Origin: Curvibacter sp. AEP1-3
GTDB taxonomy: Bacteria; Pseudomonadota; Gammaproteobacteria; Burkholderiales; Burkholderiaceae_C
Direction: 5' to 3'
DNA: 64,000 nt
Assembly: GCF_002163715.1 (NCBI RefSeq)
Contig: NZ_CP015698.1
Location: 2,954,201 to 3,018,200 of the forward strand
Made by a program: the position numbers and the translations under genes. Numbering within the stretch: position 1 is the stretch's first letter; every line of letters starts with the position of its first letter. Of the stretch, positions 25,609 to 33,728 are shown in pieces. The notes under the pieces were generated by a model. The model was not told the DNA's origin. It was given only the letters and a program-made list of their open reading frames with translations, and made no database searches.

Positions 25609-26743
25609 GAGTCGTGTCCTGATGTGGGGGTGTTGGCTGGGGATTGTAGGGACGCTGGCCGCCTGCGGCAGTGTCCCCATGGCCACTAGGGCTCCTGTGG
25701 AGTCGCCCCGCTCGCCAGCGGTCAGTGCACCGGCTGTGGCGAATACCCCCGCAGTGGTGCAAGCGCGCAGCCGCTGGGTGCCGGTGCCCTGGGAGGCATT
25801 GCCCGGATGGGGCAGTGACAGCCTGTTTGAAGCCTGGAACGCCTGGTTGAAAAGCTGCGAGAAGCCGCAGCCTCCGTTGGCTGCCCTGTGCGGCGATGTG
25901 CGCCGCTTGAGCATCGGCAGCGCGCAGGAGCAAATGGAATGGATGCAGTCACGCCTGCAGCCGCACCGGGTGGAAACACCCCAAGGCGAGGCTACCGGTT
26001 TGCTGACCAGCTATTACGAACCCATCATTGAAGCCAGCCGCAATCCGGCGCCCGGATTCACCGTTCCCCTCTACCAATTGCCCGCGGGGTTGGCCACCCG
26101 CAAGCCGTGGTTTACACGTCAGGAAATGGATACCTTGCCCGAAGCACAGGCAGCCTTGCGCGGCAAAGCCATTGCTTACATGGCAGACCCGGTGGATGCG
26201 CTGGTGCTGCAGATTCAAGGGTCCGGCCGGGTGCGAATTACGCAGCCCGACGGGAGTCAACGCTGGGTCCGGCTGGCGTACGCCGGCACCAACGACCAGC
26301 CCTACCGGAGTGTGGGGCGCTGGTTGTTGGACCAGGGCCTGATCAAGGATGCCTCCTGGCCCGGCATCAAGGCCTGGTTGGCCCAGAACCCGCAGCGTCA
26401 GCAAGAATTGCTCTGGGCCAATCCGCGCGTGGTGTTTTTCAAGGAGGAAGTGCTGGGTGATCTGGATGCAGCCTTCGGCCCCCGCGGTGCACAAGGCGTG
26501 GCGCTGACGCCCGGCCGCTCAATTGCGGTGGATCCGGGCAGCATTCCTTACGGTGCACCTGTGTGGCTGGCGTCCAACGGGAATCAAACAAATTTGCAAA
26601 AACTGGTTTTGGCGCAAGATACCGGCAGTGCTATTACGGGGGCCGTGCGTGCGGATTACTTTGCGGGCTGGGGGCCTGAGGCTGCAGAGCTTGCAGGGCG
26701 CATGCGTCAACCCTTGCAAATGTGGATTTTGTGGCCCAAATAA
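25607..26743 (+). CDS. mltA: Membrane-bound lytic murein transglycosylase A
   Basis: A 378-residue lipoprotein: signal MSRVLMWGCWLGIVGTLAAC, lipobox Cys near residue 20, so anchored to the outer membrane. A linker rich in Pro/Ala/Ser follows, then the MltA domain (GLLTSYYEPIIEASR near residue 130, LQIQGSGRVRI near 200) and the 3D barrel near the C-terminus with the catalytic aspartate in DTGSAITGAVRADYFAGWG. It cleaves peptidoglycan to anhydromuropeptides. ATG 25607 gives the proper lipoprotein signal; the open frame extends upstream to 25490 but has no signal there. Confidence 0.93.
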   Translation: MSRVLMWGCWLGIVGTLAACGSVPMATRAPVESPRSPAVSAPAVANTPAVVQARSRWVPVPWEALPGWGSDSLFEAWNAWLKSCEKPQPPLAALCGDVRRLSIGSAQEQMEWMQSRLQPHRVETPQGEATGLLTSYYEPIIEASRNPAPGFTVPLYQLPAGLATRKPWFTRQEMDTLPEAQAALRGKAIAYMADPVDALVLQIQGSGRVRITQPDGSQRWVRLAYAGTNDQPYRSVGRWLLDQGLIKDASWPGIKAWLAQNPQRQQELLWANPRVVFFKEEVLGDLDAAFGPRGAQGVALTPGRSIAVDPGSIPYGAPVWLASNGNQTNLQKLVLAQDTGSAITGAVRADYFAGWGPEAAELAGRMRQPLQMWILWPK

Positions 26744-26805
26744 GCCAGAAACCGTTAGTATGGATACATTGAATCTGTGAGATTCGGAAATCAAGGACGG
26801 GCCCC

Positions 26806-27756
26806 ATGAGCAAAGAGATGCGTGACATTGATGAGCGTACCAATCTGGCCGCCAACAGCATGTTTGAGTTGCTGTTGTTCCGTTTGGGTGAGGCCCCCGG
26901 TACGCAGCGACGTGAGCTGTTCGGCATCAATGTGTTCAAGGTGCGCGAAATTCTGGTGATGCCCGAGATCACTGCCATGGTCAATTCGCCACCCTCCGTC
27001 ATGGGCGTGGCCAATATCCGCGGCCAGATGATCACCGTGATCAACCTGCCTCAAGTGGTCGGTTGCAAGCCCACCAAGGGCTTGGGCATTCTGTTGGTGA
27101 CCGAGTTTGCTCGGACGACGCAGGCTTTCGCGGTTGAAGAAGTCAACGAGATCGTCCGCTTGGAATGGAAGCAGGTACTTTCCGCCGAAAACACCGGTGG
27201 CGGACTGGTCACCAGCATCGCGCGATTGGACGGCAACGCAGAAAACACCCGCTTGGCCCAAGTGCTGGACGTGGAGCAGATCCTGCGCGATGTGATGCCG
27301 CAGGAAGTCAAGGAAGAGGCCCCGAGCACCGCGCCCAAGTTGCGTTTGGAGCCCGGCCAGATCATTCTGGCGGCCGACGATTCGGCGGTGGCCCGCATGA
27401 TGATTGAAAAGGGTCTTAAGGGTATGGATGTGCCCTATGTCATGACCAAGACCGGCAAGGAAGCCTGGGAGAAGTTGCAATCCCTGAACGCGCAAGCGAC
27501 CGGCGAAGGCAAGTCCATCAAAGACAAGGTGGCTTTGGTGCTGACGGACCTGGAAATGCCGGAGATGGATGGGTTCACTCTGACCCGCAATATCAAGCAG
27601 GACGGGCGCTTCAGCACCATCCCTGTGATCATTCACTCTTCATTGACGGGTGCGACCAACGAGGGCCACGTCAAGAGCGTGGGGGCGGATGCTTACATCG
27701 CCAAGTTCGTGGAAGAAGAACTTGCTGCCACCATCCGCGAGGTGCTGCACCGCTGA
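26806..27756 (+). CDS. cheV: Chemotaxis coupling protein CheV (CheW-REC)
   Basis: A 316-residue protein with an N-terminal CheW domain (residues about 15-165; LFGINVFKVREILVMP, SVMGVANIRGQMITVINLP) and a C-terminal receiver domain (about 185-316; AADDSAVARMMIEKG, phosphoacceptor Asp in VLTDLEMPEMDGF near residue 247, and a later K at AYIAKF). CheV couples chemoreceptors to CheA and is thought to act in adaptation or as a phosphate sink. No other che gene is in the window. It follows mltA by 62 bases; an independent promoter is likely. Confidence 0.94.
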   Translation: MSKEMRDIDERTNLAANSMFELLLFRLGEAPGTQRRELFGINVFKVREILVMPEITAMVNSPPSVMGVANIRGQMITVINLPQVVGCKPTKGLGILLVTEFARTTQAFAVEEVNEIVRLEWKQVLSAENTGGGLVTSIARLDGNAENTRLAQVLDVEQILRDVMPQEVKEEAPSTAPKLRLEPGQIILAADDSAVARMMIEKGLKGMDVPYVMTKTGKEAWEKLQSLNAQATGEGKSIKDKVALVLTDLEMPEMDGFTLTRNIKQDGRFSTIPVIIHSSLTGATNEGHVKSVGADAYIAKFVEEELAATIREVLHR

Positions 27757-27772
27757 AGTCAGCAAAGCGTGC

Positions 27773-28801
27773 TTACATCCTGCACTGCACGAGTGCAGCG
27801 CCTTCTGTGAGCACAAACTCGCGGAAGGCCTGATTGACACCACTCAGGCTGGAGTCGCGCCGGTGCAGCAGGCACCAATCTAGCATTTTGGGCATGTCCT
27901 CCATTTGCAGGACGGCGAGTTTCCCTGCTTCAAACTCCACTTGAAAAGTGTGCGCCGACAGAAAGCTGATACCCATGCCGGCAATCACCGCCTGCTTGAT
28001 GGTCTCGTTACCGGACAGCTCCATGGACAGGCGTACTTGCAGGGACTGAGCCTGAATCAGGTGTTCGAAAAAGTGACGCGTTGCAGAACCAGGCTCCCGG
28101 AAGATGAACGGCTCATTGCGCAAGGCATCCCAGTGCACACGCCGCTTTTTGGCTAAGGGATGATTTGCCGACGCGACGATGCAGTGCGGATTTTGTGCGA
28201 AGGTTTCGGCTTCCACGTCAGCCTCTGAGGGCGGGTAGCCCGCAATCGCAACATCGAGTTGATGGTCTTGCAGCATGGCGAGAATCGTCTCCCGGCGATC
28301 CACCGTGAGTTTGAATTTCACTCCGGGCCAGCGCTCTGCGAATGCCATCAAAAGCGCCGGGGCAAAGTAATGCGCGGAGGACACCACGCCCAGATGCAGC
28401 AAGCCGCCATGCCCACCCTCTGCAGGGTGGAATGCACCCATCGACTCTTCAGCCAACAAGACCTGATTCAGTATCCGCCGGCACTGGCGCAGCATTTCCT
28501 CGCCCGCTTGGCTTAGGCTCACTTTGCGGCCTGTTTTGACCAGCAGCTGCAGCCCCACTTCCGTTTCCAGTTGCTGGATTTGCATGGAAACGGCAGGTTG
28601 CGTGACATTCATGACTTCAGCGGCCCGTGAATAACTCAAGTGCGTTGCAACCGCTTCAAACAAACGGAGCTGACGCAATGTCAAATTCCGGAGCCGGTGT
28701 TGCGTGTATTCGGGCTGCGTCTCCTTGCCAGTGAGGCGCTGGTTACGGGATATCCCTAGGGAACGCTTCTTGGTAGCGGTGACTTTGACAGGCGCTTTCA
28801 T
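27773..28801 (-). CDS. LysR-type transcriptional regulator (CbbR-like subgroup)
   Basis: A 342-residue regulator. The winged helix domain begins about residue 38 with LTLRQLRLFEAVATHLSYSRAAEVMNVTQPAVSMQIQQLE, close to the CbbR subgroup, and a full periplasmic-binding-like effector domain follows. The basic N-terminal tail of about 37 residues (MKAPVKVTATKKRSLG) is unusual; an in-frame start upstream is even longer. It diverges from the rhamnose operon; the 188-base intergenic region has a TNA-N7-TNA site, so it may be the rhamnose regulator, though CbbR relatives usually control carbon fixation genes. Confidence 0.85.
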   Translation of the reverse strand: MKAPVKVTATKKRSLGISRNQRLTGKETQPEYTQHRLRNLTLRQLRLFEAVATHLSYSRAAEVMNVTQPAVSMQIQQLETEVGLQLLVKTGRKVSLSQAGEEMLRQCRRILNQVLLAEESMGAFHPAEGGHGGLLHLGVVSSAHYFAPALLMAFAERWPGVKFKLTVDRRETILAMLQDHQLDVAIAGYPPSEADVEAETFAQNPHCIVASANHPLAKKRRVHWDALRNEPFIFREPGSATRHFFEHLIQAQSLQVRLSMELSGNETIKQAVIAGMGISFLSAHTFQVEFEAGKLAVLQMEDMPKMLDWCLLHRRDSSLSGVNQAFREFVLTEGAALVQCRM

Positions 28802-28894
28802 CGGTACTTTCCCTAGGAAAAAATCAGTTTGGGTGCTTCTTGTCACTGAAGGCGTCTTGCCATGGCGACATACACGGGGCACATCCATAGACGC

Positions 28895-28918
28895 ATAAGA
28901 ATAACTGATCGAATTTAT
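28895..28918. promoter_or_regulatory. Candidate LysR-type binding site upstream of rhaD
   Basis: TAA-GAATAAC-TGA fits the TNA-N7-TNA motif described for CbbR-type regulators, inside a larger ATAA...TTAT inverted pair. Its centre is about 61 bases before the start site predicted from the rhaD promoter, where LysR activators usually bind. Confidence 0.4.
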
Positions 28919-28931
28919 AAAAATGTCTGCG

Positions 28932-28960
28932 TTGTGCCTATGGCTCGCACTGTCTACAGT
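28932..28960 (+). promoter_or_regulatory. Predicted sigma-70 promoter of the rhamnose operon
   Basis: TTGTGC (28932-28937), a 17-base spacer and TACAGT (28955-28960). Transcription would start near 28967, leaving a leader of about 23 bases before the rhaD ATG. Confidence 0.5.
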
Positions 28961-28989
28961 CACGCCAATTCTTCGTAACTGCACTGCCC

Positions 28990-31095
28990 ATGACAACACG
29001 CATTTCTCCCGTTCCGTTTCCCGTGTGGAGTGAGGACCACGCTGCCAGGCTGGATCAGCCCAACCTTCTGCTGTACCGCTCCAACCTGCTGGGCTCCGAC
29101 CTGCGCATCACCAACTACGGTGGTGGCAACACGTCGGCCAAGATCAGCCAGAAGGATCCGCTCACCGGTCAGGATGTGCAGGTGCTGTGGGTCAAGGGCT
29201 CGGGCGGTGATGTGGGTTCCATGAAGCTCGATGGCTTCTCCACCCTGTATATGGACAAGCTCAATGCCTTGCAAGGCATCTACCGCGGACCCGAGCATGA
29301 AGACGAGATGGTGGGCTACCTGCCGCATTGCACTTTCAATCTGAATCCGCGCGCTGCCAGCATCGACACTCCCTTGCATGCATACCTGCCATTTGCCCAT
29401 GTGGATCACATGCATCCTGATTCGGTCATCGCCATTGCGGCCATGGCGAACAGCGAAGCAATTACCCAGCAAGCTTTCGGTGGAACCATTGGTTGGTTGC
29501 CCTGGCGCCGTCCCGGCTATGAGCTGGGCTTGCAGCTGCAACGCTATGTGGCGGCGCACCCCGGCCTGAAGGGTCTGGTACTTGGCGGTCACGGGCTATT
29601 CACTTGGGGCGATGACTCCCGCAGCTGCTACGAGAACACCGTGGCGGTGATTGCGCAGGCGCAGACTTGGTTGGCCGAACAAGCGCAGGCCCGCAATGCG
29701 GTGCCATTCGGTGGTTCCAAGGTCACCGGTTTGGATACAACGACGCAGGATGCAGTGCTGGCCAAACTGCTGCCGGTTCTGCGGGGTCAGGCTTCGCAAA
29801 GCGGGCACAAGCTTCTGCATGTAGACCGCCAGCCGGTCGTGATGGAATTTGTGAATAGCCAGCAGTTGGAAGCACTGGCTGCCTTGGGCACCTCCTGCCC
29901 CGACCACTTTTTGCGCACCAAAATCAAGCCTTTGATTCTTGAAGAATCGGTTTACACGCTCAATGGCGCGGAGTTGTCCGCAGCGATTGCCGGCAAACTC
30001 GCCGACTACCGCGCGGATTACACCGGCTACTACGAGCGCTGCAAGCGTGCCAACAGTCCGGCCCTGCGTGATCCCAATCCGGTCATCATTTTGCTGCCGC
30101 GCATCGGCATGGTGTCCATCGCCAAAGACAAGGCCACGGCCCGCATTGCCGGCGAGTTTTACGTGAACGCCATCAACGTGATGCGCGATGCCAATGCCAT
30201 CGACACTTATGTGGGTCTCCCTGAACAGGAGGCATTTGACATCGAGTACTGGCTACTTGAAGAAGCGAAGCTGCAACGCATGCCCAAGGCCAAACCTTTG
30301 GTCGGCAAGGTGGCGCTGGTTACCGGCGGCGCCGGAGGTATTGGCCGCGCGATTGTGGAGCGACAGTTGCAAGAAGGCGTGTGCGCCGTATTGCTGGACA
30401 TTGATGCTGTGGCGCTCGAGTCCACGGTGGCGGAACTCTCCAAGAAGTTCGGCAAGGATGTGGTGCGTGGGGTTGTCTGCGATGTCACCAGCGAAGAGTC
30501 GGTGATTGCAGCCTATGCACGCACCGCGATTGAATATGGCGGAGTCGACATACTGGTCTCCAACGCAGGGATCGCCTCGGCATCACCGTTGGAAGACACC
30601 ACCCTGGCGCTCTGGAACCGCAACCAGAGCATCTTGGCGACTGGCTATTTCCTAGTGGGGCGCGAAGCCTTCCGTTTGATGAAGGCGCAAGCGGTGGGTG
30701 GCTCCATGGTTTTCATCGCCAGCAAAAACGGCATGGTGGCGAGTAACCAGGCGGTGGCCTACTGTGCAGCCAAGGCCGCTGAAATTCAGCTGTCGCGCAG
30801 CTTTGCCCTCGAAGGTGCGCCCTTGGGCATCCGCTGCAATGTGGTCAACCCTGACGCAGTGATCCGCGGCAGCAAAATTTGGACGGGTACCTGGAGCCAG
30901 GAACGCGCTGCGGCCAACAAGGTGAGCGAAGAAGAGCTCGAAGCCTTCTACCGCGACCGGTCCATGCTCAAACGCAGTGTCTTCCCCGAAGACATTGCCG
31001 AGGCCACCTACTTTCTGGCTAGCGAATTGGCAGCCAAATCTACCGGCAACATTCTCAATGTGGATGCAGGCAACCTGGCCTCCTTCCCACGCTGA
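28990..31095 (+). CDS. rhaD: Bifunctional rhamnulose-1-phosphate aldolase / short-chain dehydrogenase
   Basis: A 701-residue fusion. Residues 1-420 are a class II aldolase: NYGGGNTSAK near 38, the zinc-ligand histidines in HVDHMHPDS near 137 and LGGHGLFTW near 200. Residues 435-701 are an SDR dehydrogenase: LVTGGAGGIGRA near 440, SNAGIAS near 520 and YCAAKAA near 590. It splits L-rhamnulose-1-phosphate into dihydroxyacetone phosphate and L-lactaldehyde, and the second domain probably oxidises the lactaldehyde to lactate. This fusion type is known from Rhizobiales and betaproteobacteria. It is the first gene of the operon, 26 bases before rhaI. Confidence 0.94.
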   Translation: MTTRISPVPFPVWSEDHAARLDQPNLLLYRSNLLGSDLRITNYGGGNTSAKISQKDPLTGQDVQVLWVKGSGGDVGSMKLDGFSTLYMDKLNALQGIYRGPEHEDEMVGYLPHCTFNLNPRAASIDTPLHAYLPFAHVDHMHPDSVIAIAAMANSEAITQQAFGGTIGWLPWRRPGYELGLQLQRYVAAHPGLKGLVLGGHGLFTWGDDSRSCYENTVAVIAQAQTWLAEQAQARNAVPFGGSKVTGLDTTTQDAVLAKLLPVLRGQASQSGHKLLHVDRQPVVMEFVNSQQLEALAALGTSCPDHFLRTKIKPLILEESVYTLNGAELSAAIAGKLADYRADYTGYYERCKRANSPALRDPNPVIILLPRIGMVSIAKDKATARIAGEFYVNAINVMRDANAIDTYVGLPEQEAFDIEYWLLEEAKLQRMPKAKPLVGKVALVTGGAGGIGRAIVERQLQEGVCAVLLDIDAVALESTVAELSKKFGKDVVRGVVCDVTSEESVIAAYARTAIEYGGVDILVSNAGIASASPLEDTTLALWNRNQSILATGYFLVGREAFRLMKAQAVGGSMVFIASKNGMVASNQAVAYCAAKAAEIQLSRSFALEGAPLGIRCNVVNPDAVIRGSKIWTGTWSQERAAANKVSEEELEAFYRDRSMLKRSVFPEDIAEATYFLASELAAKSTGNILNVDAGNLASFPR

Positions 31096-31121
31096 ATCTG
31101 CACGCAAACGAAAAGAACACC

Positions 31122-32411
31122 ATGACACAACAGATCAATGCCCAGTTGCTGGCTGAGCACAACGCGCAGGCCGCGGCCCGCGTGAATCTCGACTTTGAGA
31201 CCCTTGGTGAGCAACTGGCTCGCCGCAATGTGGACATCGAAGTTCTCAAGGATCAGGTGGCCAGGTTCGCCGTGGCCGTCCCCTCATGGGGTGTGGGCAC
31301 AGGCGGTACCCGGTTTGCCCGCTTCCCCGGCTTGGGCGAGCCACGCCATGTATTCGACAAGATCCAGGACTGTGGAGTTATTCAGCAACTGGTACGGTGC
31401 ACACCCACGGTCTCTCCTCATTTCCCATGGGACAAGGTGAGCGATTACCAAGAGCTGCGCCAGCATGCTGAGGCCCATGGGGTGGGCTTTGACGCCGTCA
31501 ACTCCAACACCTTCTCGGATCAGAAAGACCAGCCGCTTTCCTACAAGTTCGGCAGCCTAACCCACGCCGATGCAGGTGTGCGCGCACAAGCCGTGGCACA
31601 CAACCTAGAGTGCATCGACATCGGCAAGCAGTTGGGCAGCAAAGCCCTCACCGTGTGGATCGGTGACGGCTCCAACTTCCCCGGCCAGAGTCACTTCCGC
31701 CGCCAGTTTGAGCGATATCTGGATAGCAATCGCCAGATTTACGACGCACTGCCCAGCGACTGGCGCATGTTCCTTGAACACAAAATGTTCGAGCCTGCTT
31801 TCTATTCCACCGTGATTCAGGATTGGGGCTCCAGCCTCCTTGCTGCTCAAACTTTGGGCCCCAAGGCGCGTTGTCTGGTGGACCTGGGCCATCACGCTCC
31901 CAATACCAACATCGAGATGATCGTGGCCCGCTTGGTGCATGCCCAAAAGCTCGCCGGTTTCCACTTCAATGACAGCAAATACGGCGACGACGACCTGGAC
32001 AGCGGCAGCATCAACCCCTTCCAGCTCTTCTTGGTGTTCAACGAATTGGTAGATGCCGCACAAATCGGAGCGGCAGAGTTTGACCCTGCCTACATGCTGG
32101 ACCAATCCCACAACGTGACTGACCCGATCGAGAGCCTGATGACCAGTGCAGTCACCGTGCAGCGCTGCTATGCGCAGGCTCTGTTGGTCGACCGCACCGC
32201 GTTGACGGCCTACCAGGATGGCAACGATGTGCTGATGGCCGCCCAGACCCTGAAGCAGGCCTTCCACACCGACGTCACCCCTCTGCTGCAAAAGATCCGC
32301 ATGGAAGCCGGCGGCGCCGCCGACCCGGTCATGGCCTACCGCGCCAGCGGATACCGCAAGCAGATGGCGACCATCCGACCCGCCAGCGGCCCGAGCAGCG
32401 GTATTGTTTGA
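31122..32411 (+). CDS. rhaI: L-rhamnose isomerase
   Basis: A 429-residue TIM-barrel metalloenzyme converting L-rhamnose to L-rhamnulose. The catabolic RhaI subtype is recognisable from VPSWGVGTGGTRFARFPGLGEPRHVFDKIQD, the metal-binding HKMFEPAFYSTVIQDWG near residue 220 and LVDLGHHAPNTNIE near 255, with DPAYMLDQSHN near 325. It is distinct from the E. coli RhaA in these blocks. It is the second gene of the rhamnose operon; 130 bases with two hairpins follow before rhaS. Confidence 0.94.
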   Translation: MTQQINAQLLAEHNAQAAARVNLDFETLGEQLARRNVDIEVLKDQVARFAVAVPSWGVGTGGTRFARFPGLGEPRHVFDKIQDCGVIQQLVRCTPTVSPHFPWDKVSDYQELRQHAEAHGVGFDAVNSNTFSDQKDQPLSYKFGSLTHADAGVRAQAVAHNLECIDIGKQLGSKALTVWIGDGSNFPGQSHFRRQFERYLDSNRQIYDALPSDWRMFLEHKMFEPAFYSTVIQDWGSSLLAAQTLGPKARCLVDLGHHAPNTNIEMIVARLVHAQKLAGFHFNDSKYGDDDLDSGSINPFQLFLVFNELVDAAQIGAAEFDPAYMLDQSHNVTDPIESLMTSAVTVQRCYAQALLVDRTALTAYQDGNDVLMAAQTLKQAFHTDVTPLLQKIRMEAGGAADPVMAYRASGYRKQMATIRPASGPSSGIV

Positions 32412-32458
32412 GCGAGATTGCATGGGCAATGTCGCACTCCCCATCGAATCCGGTTCAC

Positions 32459-32499
32459 ACCCCCCAAGGGGGGTCTGTGCAGCCGGTATCGAGACCGGC
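32459..32499 (+). other. Two consecutive hairpins between rhaI and rhaS
   Basis: ACCCCCC-AA-GGGGGGT (32459-32474) is a perfect inverted repeat, and GCCGGT-ATCGAG-ACCGGC (32482-32499) follows. There is no U-run directly after, so they are probably transcript stabilising or processing elements upstream of the binding-protein gene, not a terminator. Confidence 0.5.
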
Positions 32500-32541
32500 C
32501 TTAGTGCCAAATTTTTCTACTAACAATTCCAGGAGACAAGC

Positions 32542-33534
32542 ATGAAGAAACAACTCAAGACACTGCTGACCATCGCACTGAGTGCGGCCCTGGTCAGCCC
32601 GGCATTCGCAGCAGACAAGATCGCCCTCGTGGTGAAGAGTTTGGGCAACGGCTTCTTTGACGCCGCCAACCAAGGCGCTCAGGAAGCCGCCAAGGAACTC
32701 AAGAACGTCGAGATCATTTACACCGGTCCTGCCAAGGCTACTGCCGAAGGCCAGATCGAAATCGTGAATTCACTGATCGCCCAAAAAGTATCTGCCATCG
32801 TGATCTCTGCGAACGATCCCGACGCACTGGCCCCCGTGCTTAAGCGCGCCATGGACCGCGGTATCAAGGTTTTGTCCTTTGACTCCGGCGTCCGCAAGGA
32901 TGGCCGCATGATGCACCTGAACCCCTCCAGCAACCCCTTGATCGGCGAGAAGCTGGTGAAGATGACCGCTGACGCGATAGGCTCGACTGGCGAGGTTGCG
33001 GTGCTCTCCGCCACTGCCCAAGCAACCAACCAGAACATCTGGATTGACGAAGCCAAGAAAGTGCTCGCGCAGCCTGCCTACAAGGGTCTGAAGCTGGTCA
33101 GCGTGGTCTATGGCGATGACCAGACCGACAAGAGCTATCGTGAAGCCCAAGGTCTGTTCAAAAGCTATCCCAACCTGAAGGCCATCATTGCCCCTACCAC
33201 CGTAGGCGTAGCCGCTGCTGCGAAGGCTGTGCAGGACGAGAAGAAGGTCGGCTCCATTTACGTAACCGGCTTGGGCCTGCCTTCTGAAATGGCCGGTCAC
33301 GTGAAGAGCGGTGCCGTGAAGTCCTTTGCCATCTGGAACCCGATTGATCTGGGCTACTCCTCCATCATGGCGGCCAGCCAGTTCATCTCCGGCAAAGTGA
33401 CCGGTAAGGCCGGCGACAAGGTGTCCTTGGGCCGCGTAGGCACCGTGACCTTGGATGCGAATGGCGAAGCCGCAATGTCGGAGCCCTTCACGTACGATGC
33501 CTCCAACGTGGAGAAGTTCGCGAAGTTCTTTTAA
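32542..33534 (+). CDS. rhaS: Rhamnose ABC transporter substrate-binding protein
   Basis: A 330-residue periplasmic protein. The signal peptide MKKQLKTLLTIALSAALVSPAFA is cleaved before ADKIALVVKSLGNGFFDAA; the rest is a ribose-binding-protein-like two-lobe fold (IVNSLIAQKVSAIVISANDP; GSIYVTGLGLPSEMAGHVKSG). It binds L-rhamnose in the periplasm and delivers it to RhaPQ. AGGAG precedes the ATG by 7 bases. An intrinsic terminator follows the gene, so it should be expressed more strongly than rhaTPQ, as is common for binding proteins. Confidence 0.92.
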   Translation: MKKQLKTLLTIALSAALVSPAFAADKIALVVKSLGNGFFDAANQGAQEAAKELKNVEIIYTGPAKATAEGQIEIVNSLIAQKVSAIVISANDPDALAPVLKRAMDRGIKVLSFDSGVRKDGRMMHLNPSSNPLIGEKLVKMTADAIGSTGEVAVLSATAQATNQNIWIDEAKKVLAQPAYKGLKLVSVVYGDDQTDKSYREAQGLFKSYPNLKAIIAPTTVGVAAAAKAVQDEKKVGSIYVTGLGLPSEMAGHVKSGAVKSFAIWNPIDLGYSSIMAASQFISGKVTGKAGDKVSLGRVGTVTLDANGEAAMSEPFTYDASNVEKFAKFF

Positions 33535-33579
33535 ACATCCCCAGGCTGCAGTGCTGCGCACTTTCGCCAGCCCCCTTGC

Positions 33580-33623
33580 AGGGGGCAACACCAGCAGCCC
33601 GGCGGAGCCGGTTCTGCGGTGTT
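33580..33623 (-). repeat. Dispersed intergenic repeat, family 2, copy 2
   Basis: Reverse complement of the copy at 2450: AACACCGCAGAACCGGCT, GCCGGGCTGCTGGTGTTGC on the minus strand. A GCCCCCTTGCAGGGGGC hairpin (33570-33586) adjoins it, as the CCCCC/GGGGG hairpin does in copy 1. Confidence 0.62.
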
Positions 33624-33675
33624 TCTGGTGAAGGTGCGCTCCGGCTGACGGAGTCGTTGAACGAACAAGTTCGTG

Positions 33676-33708
33676 GGGCATCGCTCTCGGGTAGATGCCC
33701 TTTTTTTT
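33676..33708 (+). terminator. Intrinsic terminator between rhaS and rhaT
   Basis: Stem GGGCATC (33676-33682) and GATGCCC (33694-33700) followed by eight T. A second perfect hairpin, ACGAAC-AA-GTTCGT (33661-33674), stands immediately before it. Read-through must occur for rhaTPQMK expression unless a second promoter lies here. Confidence 0.85.
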
Positions 33709-33728
33709 GAAAAGTTGGATTTCGCACA

